The notes below the pieces were generated by a model, which ran no database searches, was not told the origin of the DNA, and worked only from the letters and a program-made list of their open reading frames with translations. The position numbers were made by a program, and so were the translations under genes. From JAHRAW01 sp963693025 (GTDB taxonomy: Bacteria; Pseudomonadota; Gammaproteobacteria; Arenicellales; Poriferihabitantaceae), in contig OY843749.1 of NCBI GenBank assembly GCA_963693025.1, positions 310,001 through 374,000 of the forward strand: DNA of 64,000 nucleotides, read 5' to 3'. Positions 34,501 through 46,500 of the stretch are shown here, one piece after another (position 1 is the first letter of the stretch; the number at the start of each line of letters is the position of its first letter).

Positions 34501-37500
34501 TCGCCCCGCCGAATGCGTGGCGGATGAAGGGGGAGTCTTGGTTGCCATCCACATCCACGGCGGCGGCGACGAAAATCGTCTGCGCGATATTCCAGTTGGC
34601 GGGGGTGAACACCAGCGGAGCGGTCGGCGGAGTATTGCCGGTCGTCACCGTCAGGTCGTGCATGTGCGGCGGGAGCGGCACCGTCGGCAGAAGGACGGTA
34701 CTCGGCGGCACATAGCGCGGACCCGTCATCGGGGTCGGCGTCACCGTCACATTACCCGTGGGCGCGAGCGCCAGTTGCGCGGTATACAACCCGCTGCGAC
34801 CCTCCAAAATGGCAAGGTCGCCCCCCGCCTGAGGTATCGTGATACGAAGCCCCGCACCCTCTTCCACCGTGACCGTAAAGGTCTGGCTGACGCTGTCGCC
34901 GTTGCTGTCTGTCGCCGTGTAGGTCAGCGTTACCGGCGCCGTGGTCAGCGTGGTCGGCGTGCCGCGCAACTGGCGACTGACGGAGTGATACCTCAAACCC
35001 GGCACGGCGACCGACAGGTCCGGCGTCACCGAGTATGCCAGCGCGCCGTTGATTGGCATCGTGCCGGTCGCCGTGGGCAGTTGGAACAGCGAGAGCGTTA
35101 CGTTGCGCCGGAAGGTCTGGTCGTCAATCGTCTCGGAGGCGCTGAAAGACGGCGTGGTGTTGACGTCGTTGTCCAGGGCGGTGACCAACAAGTCGGGGGC
35201 GGTGGTGACGCCCGGATAGCCGCTGACGGCGTGGCTAATCGTGGCGACCTCGTTGACGAAGTTCGAGTCGTCTGAGCCGACGGCGATGACCACGCTTTGC
35301 GGGTTTGACCAGTTGTTGGCGGCAAAGAACAAGGCGCCTGTTCTGACCTCGACGGTGTGGTTCCCGGCGACCACACTCGGCGTCACCGTCACCACCTCGC
35401 CCGCGCCGGGATTGGTCGCCAGCACGATGCTGTAAGCGTTGACGACGGTGTCTTCGACGACGGTTACCGCGGTCGGCGACAGCACGACGCCCGGCGTGTC
35501 GTTGTCGGTGATGGTGACGGTGGCGAGGTCGGGGTCAATCAATATGCCCGAATTCTGCGTCCTCGTGACGGGCGACAGCGTCACCGAGAGCGTGAAGTCT
35601 TCGGCGCTCTCCATGTCGGTGTCGTCAAGGATGACGACATCCACACAACGCTGCCGGTTGCTCGCGTCAAATTCGATGAAGTGGTCGGCGATAGCGGTAT
35701 AGTCCGCGCCCGCCGTGGCGGCGGCGTCATTGCTGTTCAGCAACAAACCGACATCCATAAACCGAGCATCCGGCGGCGATGCCAGCGCCTCCACGCACAC
35801 CGCCACCGTGCCAACCCCCTCCGCCACCGTGTAAGCAGTCGGCGCCACGGCAAACCGATATTGCTCGTCGGCATTCACCGTCACCGACGGCGCGGTGCTG
35901 ACGCCGGCGTAGCCGGTGATGGAATGGGTGATGGTGACGGTCTCGTTGTCCGTGTCGCCGTCCTCCGCCGCCGCCACGGTGACCGTCTGCGGCGTGTCCC
36001 AGTTGGTGGCGTCGAAGGTCAAATCGGTACCGGCGGCGGGTGTCAGCGTCAGGTCATGCCCCGTCCCCGCAATGCTCGCCACCACCGTCGCCGTGCCACT
36101 CGGCGCGGTTCCGAGGCGCACGGTGTAGATGTCTTGCCGCGCTTCCAAAATGCTGAGGATGGGCGGCGAAATCAACACCGCATCCACCGGCACCGGGTTC
36201 ACCGTGATGGCGAAAGTCAGGCTGTCGGTGTCGGCGGCGGTGATGTTGATGTCGCTGTCGGCGGCGGTGTAAGTCAGCGTGATTGCCGGTGTCAGCGTGT
36301 CCGCCGTGCCGCTCACTACGCGCATGGTGCTGTCAAAAGTCAAGCCCGGCACGATGGTAGTCACATCCGGCGTCAACGCGTAGGTGATGGTGCTGTTGCC
36401 GCCGGTGGCGAGGGGCAGGGTCAAGGCAACCGTTTCGCCGAGGGTGTAGGTCTGGTCGGGCTGTGTCGCCGCGAAAGTCGGCGGCGTGTCGGTGTCGTTC
36501 TCGGTCACCGTCACCACGACATTATCGGCGGTGGGGACGCCGGCATAGCCGCTCACCGCGTGGCTGATTGTGGCGGTCTCGTCGTCGGTGAAGTCCGCAT
36601 TGTCTTCGGCGGCGGCAACGGACACATTTTGCGCGGCGTTCCAGTTGTTGCTGTCAAAGGTCAATGCGCCGGTGGTGAGCGTGACGCCGTGGTCGGTCGT
36701 GCCACCGCTCACGCTCGGCGTCACCGTCACATTGCCGCTCGGCGCGGTCGCCAGCGCGACGGTGTAGGTACCGGAGTCGCCTTCTTCAATCGTCACCGCG
36801 GGTGGGTCAAACACCACCGCCGCCTGCGCGGGGTTCACCGTGACCGCGAAGGTCAGGCGGTCTTCGTCGCTTGCGCCGGTGTTGGCATCGCCGTCGCGCA
36901 CGATGTAGGTCAGGCTGACCGCCGCCGCCTGCGTGGTCGGTCTGCCGCTCACTATGCGCGTGGTGTCGTCAAAGGTTAAGCCCGGAACGGCGGTGGCGAT
37001 GTCCGGTTCCAGTGCGTAGACATCGCCGTTGTCGCCGGCGGTGGCAACCAACGGCAGCGTCAAATCAACCATCTCGCCGACGGTGTAGGTCTGGTCGTCC
37101 ACCGATTCGGTGGCGGCGAAAGCCGGGGTGTTGTCGTCGTCGTCGTCAACCGTCACCACCAAGTCGCCGGTGACGCTGCCGTAGCCGACCACCGTGTGGC
37201 TAATCGTGGCGGTCTCGTCGTTGGTGTCCGGCGCATCATCGGCGGCGGTGACGGTGACGGACTGCGCGTTGTCCCAGTTGTTGCTGTCAAACGTCAATGC
37301 GCTTGATGTCACCGTGACGCCGTGTCCGCTACCTTGCACATCCGGCGTCACCGTCACATTGCCGTCCGGGTTGGTCGTCAGCGCGATGGTGTAAGTGCCG
37401 GTGATGCCTTCGGTGACGAGCAACGCGCTCGGGTCAAACACCAGCGCGGGCTCGGGGTTCACCGTAACCGTAAACTCGCGGCTGGCGGTATCGCCGTCTT

Positions 37501-40500
37501 CGTCCGTAACCGTGTAGGTCAAGGTGACCGCCGATGCGACACTGAGCGGCGTGCCGGTCAGTGCGCGCGTGCCGTCATCAAACGTCAAACCGGGCACGGC
37601 GCTGGTGTCCAGCGCGTAGGTGATGTCGCCGTTGCCTTGTTGCGCGCTCGTGTCGGGCAGAGTCAAGGTATCAATCGCGGCGTTGACCGTGTAGGTCTGG
37701 TCATCCACCGTGTCGGCGGCGGCGAAAGCCGGTTGCGTGTCGGGGGTGATGTCGGTGACCGTTACGACAACATCGGCGGCGGTGTTGACGCCGGTGTAGC
37801 CGACCACCGCATGACTAATCGTGACGGTCTCGTCGCCGCTGTCGTCATCCTCGGCGGCGGCGACGGATACATTTTGCGCGGTTGACCAGTTGCTGCTGTC
37901 AAACGTCAATGCGCCGGTGGTCAGCGTGACGCCGTGGTCGGCTACATCACCGCCCACCCTCGGCGTCACCGTCACCATCGCGCCCGCACCGGGGTCGCTC
38001 GTCAGCGCCACCGTGTAAGTGCCGGAATCGTTTTCGGCAACGGTCAGCGCGAGCGCCGACAGGGTGACGGCGGGGACATCGTTGTCGGTGATGGTGATGG
38101 TGGCGGTGGCGGCGGCGGTATCAATCGTCAGGTCGGGAACGGTATTCGCGCCCGCAATACCGCTAATCGAAACCGTGAAAGTCTCGGTGCCCTCGACCCG
38201 CACATCATCAACAATCGAAATGGCGAAGCATCCGGGCTGACTCCCCACAATGACCGAACTTGACGCGCCAACAACCAAACCGGACACCCTCCCGTAGTCC
38301 TGCGGACTAGCGAAGGTGGCGGTGCCGTCGGCGGTGGTCACTTCCACGGAAAACTCACCGGCAACCGTCGCGCCGAGTGTCGGCAGGGTGATGTCCAGGC
38401 ACACCGCCACCAGCCCCGCGTCCTCCGCCACCGTGTAAGCGCTCGGATTAAAGCCCACGGCAACGCGCTCGAGGATGGTCACCGGCAACGCGGCGGTGAC
38501 GGCGGCATAGTCCGCGCTCGCGCCGCTGGCGGTGTGGGTGATGGTGACGGTGTCGTCGGTCGTGTCGCCGTCGGCGGCGGCGAGCACGCTGACGGTCTGC
38601 GCATCGTTCCAACTAGTGGCGGTGAAAGTCAAAGCCGCCCCGCCGGACAACAAGGCGGCGCCGCTGTCGGCGAGGGTGAGCGTCAGGTCGTGGTTCGCTA
38701 CGGCGGTCGGCGTGACGGTCACATCGCTCGCCGGCTGCGTGCTCAGTCGCACGGTGTAGAAGTCGCCACCGTCTTCGCTCACGGTGAGCGCGGACGGCAA
38801 CAGGGTGATGCCCGGAGTGGTGGCGGCGTCGACGGTGACGGCGAAGGTCAGGCTGTCGGTGTCGGCGGCGTCGGTGTTGATGTCGCTGTCGGCGGCGGTG
38901 TAGGTCAGCGTGACTGCCCCCGTCGTTGCGGTGTCCGGCATGCCGCTCAATACGCGGTTGGTTCCGTCGAAGGTCAAGCCTCTGGGAATGTCCGTCTGCG
39001 GCGTCAGCGCGTAGGTGATGGCGCCGTCGCCGGTGTTTGGGGTAACCGTCGGCAGCGTCAAGGCAACCGTATCGCCAACGGTGTAGGCTTGGTCGTCCAC
39101 CGACTCGCCGGCGGCGAAATCCGGGGCGCCGAGGGTGTCGGCAATGTCGTCGTCGTCCACCGTCACGACCACCTCGTAGACGGCGGTGAGGCTGGCATAA
39201 GCGCCGCCGCTGCCGCTCACCGCGTGGCTAATCGTGGCGGTCTCGTCGTCGGCGTCCGCGTTGTCTTCGCTGGCGGCGACGATGACGGACTGCGCGGCGC
39301 TCCAGTTGCTGTTGTCAAAGGTCAATGCCCCGCCGCCGCCGGGGGTGGTGGTTACGCCGTGGTCGCCTACAACGCCGCCCACACTCGGCGCAACCGTCAC
39401 CGTCACGCCGGCACCCGGATTAGTCGCCAGCGCCACCGTATAAGCGCCATCGCCGCCTTCCTGCACGGTCAGCGCGGTCTCGCTAATCAGCACACCCGGT
39501 ACGGCGTTGACCGTTACGGCGAAAGTCAGGCTGGCTTCGTCGGTGGCGGCGGTGTTGCCGTCTTCGTCGGCGGCGGTGTAGGTCAATGTTACTTCCACCG
39601 AGCCATTGGCGGGCGTGCCGCTCAACACGCGCGTGGCATCGTCGAAACTCAAGCCCGCCGGAATGTCGGTCTGCGGCGTCAGCGTGTAGGTGATGTCGCC
39701 GTTGCCCGCAGCGTTGGGGTCAACCCTGGGCAGCGTCAGTTCGGGGATGGGGTCGAGGGCATCATAAGTCTGGTCAAGCACCGGCAAGTCGGCGGCGAGG
39801 AAAGCCGGGGCGGAGTCGCTGTCGTTGTCGTCAACCGTCACCACGAAATAGGTGGTGGTAACGCCGGCATAACCGACCACCGCGTGGCTAATCGTGGCGG
39901 TCTCGTCGGTGAAGTCCGCATCATCTTCGGTGGTGGCGACGGTGACCGACTGCGCGGTGTTCCAGGTGTTGCTGTCAAAGACCAAGTCGCCGGTGGTCGC
40001 CGTGACCCCGTGTCCGCCGCCTTGCACACTCGGCGTCACCGTCACATCGCCGCCCGGCGCGGTGGAAAGCGTGACGCCGTAAGCGGCGGTGGCGCCTTCG
40101 GTGACGGTCAGAGCGGTCGGCTCAAACACCACCGCCGCCGCCACCACCGGTGCGGGGTTCACCGTGACCGCAAAGGTCTGGCTGACGCTTGCGTTGGCGG
40201 TGTCGGTTGCGGTGTAGGTCAGCGTGGTTTCCGGCGCGACTGCGGTCGGCGTGCCGCCCAATTCGCGCGTGCTGTCGTCAAACGTCATGCCCGCCGGAAT
40301 GTCCGACTGCGGTGTGAGCGCGTAGGTGATGTTGCCGACGCCGCCGGTGGCTTCGGGCAATGTCACGGAGACGGCGACCGTGCGGTTGTAGGTCTGGTCG
40401 TCCACGGTGTCACCGGCGGCGAATGCAAGCGGCGCGTCGTCAATGGTGTAAGTGCGCGTGGTGGCGTCAACGGTGTGCGCCGGACCGCCGCTGCCGCTGC

Positions 40501-43500
40501 TGGTGTGTGCGGTGAGGGTGACGACAAGGGTCTCACCGGCGTCGGCGATGGAGTCGTCCAGCAACCGCACGGCAAGGTCGCGGCTGGTCTGCGCGGCGCC
40601 GAGTTCAATGCTACCGGTCGCCGCCGCCGGGTCAAAGGTGATAACGCTGCCCTGCCCCGCTTGCGTGACCACTTCATAGTCGGCGGTCGTGGCGGTGCCG
40701 GTGAATGCGAAAGTCACGGTGGAAACCGCAGAGCGCGCCGAACCGCGAATCTCAATCGGCACATTCACCGTCGTGCCTTCCACCACGCTCGCATCCGCGC
40801 CGCCGATAAACGCTTCGGCGTCGACGTCGGTGACGGTGACGACGACGGCGTTCGTCCTGACGTCGTGTCTGAAATTACCGCCCGCGCTCGTGACTTGATG
40901 CGTGATAGAAACCGGCGGGTCGTCAGTCGAGTCGTTGTCCACGACGCCGGTGACGGTGACCGATTGCGGAACATTCCAGTCGGCGACGGTGAAAGTCAAC
41001 GCGCCCGACACGCCGGCAACCGTGCTATCGGCGCTGATGGGCGTGACCGTCACGATTTCACTCAGCGAGGATAGCGGTGGCAAGGGTCCCAAGACCACGG
41101 TGTAGAAACCGGTGGCGCCCTCGTCCACGCTCAAGGTGTCCGGCGATGCCTCGGCGAAGAACTCCAGGATGGCATGGTAAAACCTTGCGGCGCTGAAAAC
41201 CGCGCTTCTGCCGCCGATGTCGGCGGTAAGAAAAGCATAATACGAGCCGGTGTTTGCCCGAGCGAAACCGTCCAGGGCGGTGGTCACCGTTTGCGGGATG
41301 TTCCAGTTGGCGGACGTGAAGGTCAGCGAGTTGGGACCGAAGCGGAAATTCGCCGGCAACGGGAGAAAGGCGTTGTATTGCATCCTGACCGCCACCGTCA
41401 CATCGCTTGCGGGCGCGGCGTCCAGCGACATCGTGAGCGCGTTGTCGGCGCTATTGATTACCGATGCTTGCACAAAACTGGCTTGAACCTGCGGCGCCAC
41501 CACCAACACGACCGTCCGCGAGACGGTGACGGCGGTGGGGGTGGTGGAGTCGGTGGCGGTGTAGGTCAGCGTGGCGGCGACCGCGCCGGCGTCGGGCGTG
41601 CCGGTGACGGTGTGCGTGGCGGCGGTGAAAGACAAGCCGGAGGGGATGTCAGCAGTGGGCGTCAGCGCGTAAGTCACCGCGCCCATGCCACCGGTGGCGG
41701 CGGGCAATACCGTCGGGGTAATCGCGCTGCCCGGTGTGAAGATATACATCACCGGCATCGAGTCAAAAGCCGGCGGGTTGCCGCTGTCTTCGTCAATGGC
41801 GATTACCGTCACCGCCCTGGCGGTGGCGACACCGTAGCCTGCCACCGTGTGGCTAATCGTGGCGGTGTCGTCGGTGTTGTTACCGTCATCGGCGGCGGTG
41901 ACGGTGACCGCTTGCGCTATGTTCCAGTTGCCGGCGTTGAAGGTCAAGCCGTCCGCCGGTGTCAGCGTCAGGCTGTGTCCGGTCGGCGTGGCGGCGTAGG
42001 TAACGGTCACATCGCCGCTCGGTACAGTCTCCAACTCCACGCTGTATGTCGCGCTGGCGTTTTCCCGCACCTGCAACGCCGCGGTTGAAATCGCAACGGC
42101 ATCGACCGAGTTGTCGTCCACCGTCACCGTCACATCGACGGCGGCGATGCTCGCGCTCGTGCCGGTGGCGGTGTGGGTGATGGAGACGACATCGTCCACC
42201 GTGTCAGGGTCGGCGGCGACGGCGACGCTGACGGTCTGCGCGGTGTTCCAGTCGGCGGTCGTGAAAGTCAAAGCCCCGCTCGGCAACAATGCCGCGCCGG
42301 TGCCAACAAGGGTAAGCGTCAAGTCGTGGTTCGCCGCGGCAATGCTCGGCGTCACCGTCACATCACTCGCCGGTTGAAGGCTCAGTCGCACGGTGTAAAT
42401 ATCGCTCGCGTCGTCGGTGTCTTCAGTCACCGTCAGCGCGAGCGGAGCAATCTGCAACGCAACCCCCACCACCGACACGGGGTTCACCGTAACCGCAAAC
42501 TCGCGGCTGGCTACATCGCCGTCTTCGTCCGTTGCCGTGTAGGTCAGCGTGACCGCCGATGCGACGCTGAGCGGCGTGCCGGTCAGTTCGCGCGTGGCGT
42601 CGTCAAAGGTCAAACCCGGAACGGCGGCGGTGTCCAGCGCGTAGGTGATAACGCCGTTGCCCGGCGTGGCGGTGTCCACCATCGGCAGGCTCAAGGTCGA
42701 AATCGGGGCGTTGACCGTGTAGGTCTGGTCATCCACCGTGTCGGCGGTGGCGAAGGCGGGTTGCCTGTCGGTGGTGGGGTCGGTGACCGTGACCACGACA
42801 TCATCGGCGGTGGTGACGCCGGCGTAGCCGCTCACCGCGTGGCTAATCGTGACGGTCTCGTCGCCGCTGTCCGCATCAACGACGGCGGTGACGAAAATCG
42901 GCACCGGCGTGTTCCAACTGTCGGGGGCGCGGAATACCACCGAGTTGCCAACGCAGAATGTCACCGAGCGGCACTCCAACGTTGCCGCGCCGGTGTCTGC
43001 GCTCACCGGCGTCACCGTCACATCGCCGCCCGGCGCGGTCGTCAGCACGATGGTGTAGGAGTCGGTGGCGCCTTCGGCAATCGTCAGCGAAGTTGGGTCA
43101 AACATCACCGCCGCCACCACTTGCGCGGGGTTCACCGTGACCGCAAAGGTCTGGCTGACGCTTGCGTTGGCGGTGTCGGTGGCGGTGTAGGTCAGCGTGG
43201 TTTCCGGCGCGACTGTGGTCGGCGCGCCGCTCAATTCGCGGTTGGTGGTGTCGAAGGTCAAGCCCGCCGGAATGCCCGATTGTGGCGTGAGCGCGTAGGT
43301 GATATTGCCGACGCCGCCGCTGGCTTCGGGTAGCGTGACGGTGACGGCGACCGCGCGGTTGTAGGTCTGGTCGTCCACGGTGTCACCGGCGGCGAATGCC
43401 AACGGCGTGTCGGCGAAGGTGTAGGTTCGCGTGGTGGCGTCAACGGTGTGCGCCGGACCACCGGTGCCGCTGTGTCCGGTGAGGGTCACGACAAGGGTTT

Positions 43501-46500
43501 CACCGGCGTCTGTGATGGCATCTGACAGCACGCGCACGGCGAGGTCGCGGCTGGTCTGCGCCGCGCCGAGTTCAATGGTGCCGGTCGCCGCCGCCGGGTC
43601 AAAGGTAATGACGCTGCCCGGCGTGGCGTCCGTCACCACTTCATAGTCCGCAGTCGTGGCGGTACCGGTGAATGCGAAAGTGACGGTGGAAACCGCGGCA
43701 CGCGCGGGACCGCGAATTTCAATCGGCACATTCACCGTCGTGCCTTCCGCCACGCTCGCATCCGCGCCGCCGATGAACGCCTCGGCGTCAACGTCGGTGA
43801 CGGTGACTCGGACGGCGTTCGTCCTGACGCCGCTATTGACGGCGTAATTACCGCCCGCGCTCGTGACTCGATGCGTGATAGAAACCGGCGGGTCGGCAGC
43901 CGAGTCGTTGTCCACGACGCCGGTGACGGTCACCGACTTCGGAACATTCCAGTCGGCATCGGTAAAAGTCACCGCGCCCGACACGCCGGCGACCGTGCTA
44001 TCGGCGCTGGTGGGCGTGACCGTCACGATTTCCCCCGCCGCGGGCGGCACCGGAGCCAAGACCACGGTATAGAAACCGCTGGCGCCCTCGTCCACGCTCA
44101 AGGTGTCCGGCGATGCGGGAGCGGCGAACTCCAGAATGACATGGTAGAACATTGGGGTGGTGCGCCCGGTGTTTACGCCGCCGATGCCGGCTTCAAACGC
44201 CGCAAAATACGCGCCGGCGTTGAGGATGGAAAGGTCGTCGATGGCGGTGGTCACCGTCTGCGGAATGTTCCAGTCGGCGGGCGCGAAGGTCAGCGAGTTG
44301 GGAGCAAAGCGGAAATTCGCCGGCAACGGCTCCACAAAATTGAATGACATAGTAACCGCCACGGTCACATCGCTTTCCGGCTCGGCGTCCAGCGACACCG
44401 TGATGGCGTTGTCGCCGGTATTGGTCAGCGAGGTTTCCACAAAAGCGAATGAAACCTGCGGCGCCACGACCAACACGACCGTCCGCGAGACGGTGACGGC
44501 GGTGGGGATGGTGGAGTCGGTGGCGGTGTAGGTCAGCGTGGCGGCAACACCCCCGGCGGCGGGTATGCCGGTGACGGTGTGCGTGGCGGCGGTGAAGGAC
44601 AAGCCCGAGGGAATGTCGCCGGTGGGCGTCAGCGCGTAAGTCAGCGCGCCCATGCCACCGGTGGCGGCGGGCAATACCGTCGGCGTAATCGCGCTACCCG
44701 GTTGGAATATATGCACCACCGGCATCGAGTCAAAAGCCGGCGGGTTGACGCTGTCGTCGTCAATGGCGGTTACCGTCACCTCATCGGCGGTGGCGACGCC
44801 GTAGCCGACTACGGTGTGGCTAATCGTGGCGGTGTCGTCGGTGGTGTCGGTGTCGTTGGCGGCGGTGACGGTGACCGCTTGCGCTATGTTCCAGTTGCCG
44901 GCGTTGAAGGTCAAGCCGGTTGCCGGCGTGAGCGTCAGGTCGTTGCCCGCAGGCGTGGCGGCATAGGTGACCGTTACATCACCGCTCGGCACGGTCTCCA
45001 ATTCCACGCTATATGTCGCGCTGGCCATCTCCCGCACTTGCAACGCCGCGGTTGAAATCGCAACGCGGTCAACCGAGTTGTCATCCACCGTCACGGTCAC
45101 ATCGACGGCGGTAATGCTCGCGCTCGTGCTGGTGGCGGTGTGGGTAATCGCAACGACGTCGTCAACCGTATCAGGGTCGGCGGCGGCGGCGACGCTGACG
45201 GTCTGCGCGGTGTTCCAATCGGCGGTGGTGAAAGTCAAAGCCCCGCTCGGTAGTAATACCGCGCCAGTGCCAACGAGGGTAAGCGTCAAGTCATGGCTCG
45301 CCGCGGCAATGCTCGGCGTCACGGTCACATCGCTCGCCGGCTGCGCGCTCAGTCGCACGGTGTAAATGTCGCTCGCGCCTTCGGTCACCGTCAGCGCAAC
45401 CGGGCTAATCTGCAACGCAACCCCCACCACCGCCGCGGGGTTCACCGTGACCGCAAAGGTCTGGCTGACGCTCGCGTTGGCGGTGTCAGTCGCCGTGTAG
45501 GTCAGCGTGGTTTCCGGCGCGACTGTGGTCGGCGTGCCGCTCAATTCGCGGTTGGTGGTGTCGAAACTCAAACCGGGCACGGCGTTGGTCACATCCGGCG
45601 TGAGCGCGTAGGTGATATTGCCGACGCCGCCGCTGGCTTCGGGCAATGTCACGGAGACGGCGATGGTGCGGTTGTAGGTCTGGTCGTCCACGGTGTCGCC
45701 GGCGGCGAATGCCAGCGGCGTGTCGGCGAAGGTGTAAGTTCGCGTGGTGGCGTCAACGGTGTGCGCCGGACCGCCGGTGCCGGTGTGTCCGGTGAGGGTA
45801 ACGACAAGGGTTTCACCGACATCGGTGATGGCATCTGACAACACGCGCACGGCAAGGTCGCGGCTACTCTGCGCGGCGCCAAGTTCAATGCTACCGGTCG
45901 CGGTCGACGGGTCAAAGGTAATGACGCTACCCTGCCCCGCTTGCGTGACGACTTCATAGTCCGCAGTCGTGGCGGTGCCGGTGAATGCGAAAGTGACGGT
46001 AGAAACCGCGGCACGCGCCGGACCTCTGATTTCAATCGGCACATTCAAAGTCGTGCCTTCCGCCACGCTCGCATCCGCGCCGCCGATGAACGCCTCGGCG
46101 TCGACGTCGGCAACGGTGACGACGACGGCGTTCGTTATGACGTTGTGTCTGAAATTACCGGCCACGCTCGTGACTTGATGCGTGATAGAAACCGGCGGGT
46201 CATTAGCCGAGTCGTTGTCCACGACGCCGGTGACGGTCACCGTCTGCGGCACATTCCAGTCGGCATCGGTGAAAGTCAACGCGCCCGACACGGCGGCGAC
46301 CGTGCTATCGGCGCTGGTCGGCGTGACCGTCACGATTTCCCCCGCCTCGGGCGCAAAGAATCCCAAGACCACGGTGTAGAAACCGGCGGCGCCCTCGTCC
46401 ACGCTCAAGGTGTCCGGCGATGCGTCGGCGAAATATGCCACGCTGGTAAAGTAGAACCGCGTGCGGGTGTCAGCGGTCACGCCGCCGATGTCGGCTTCCA

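Larger units (their letters stand above)
28965..36830 (-). repeat. 7.9-kb segmental duplication, C-terminal copy
   Basis: Module order is collinear with 51020-58885, at an offset of about 22.05 kb with small indels. It includes the rare modules ILEGRSGLYTAQLAL, FRRNVT He_PIG and both cysteine-paired Calx-beta types (AYTVAEGVG and EREDVG), which makes independent assembly unlikely. Confidence 0.85.
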
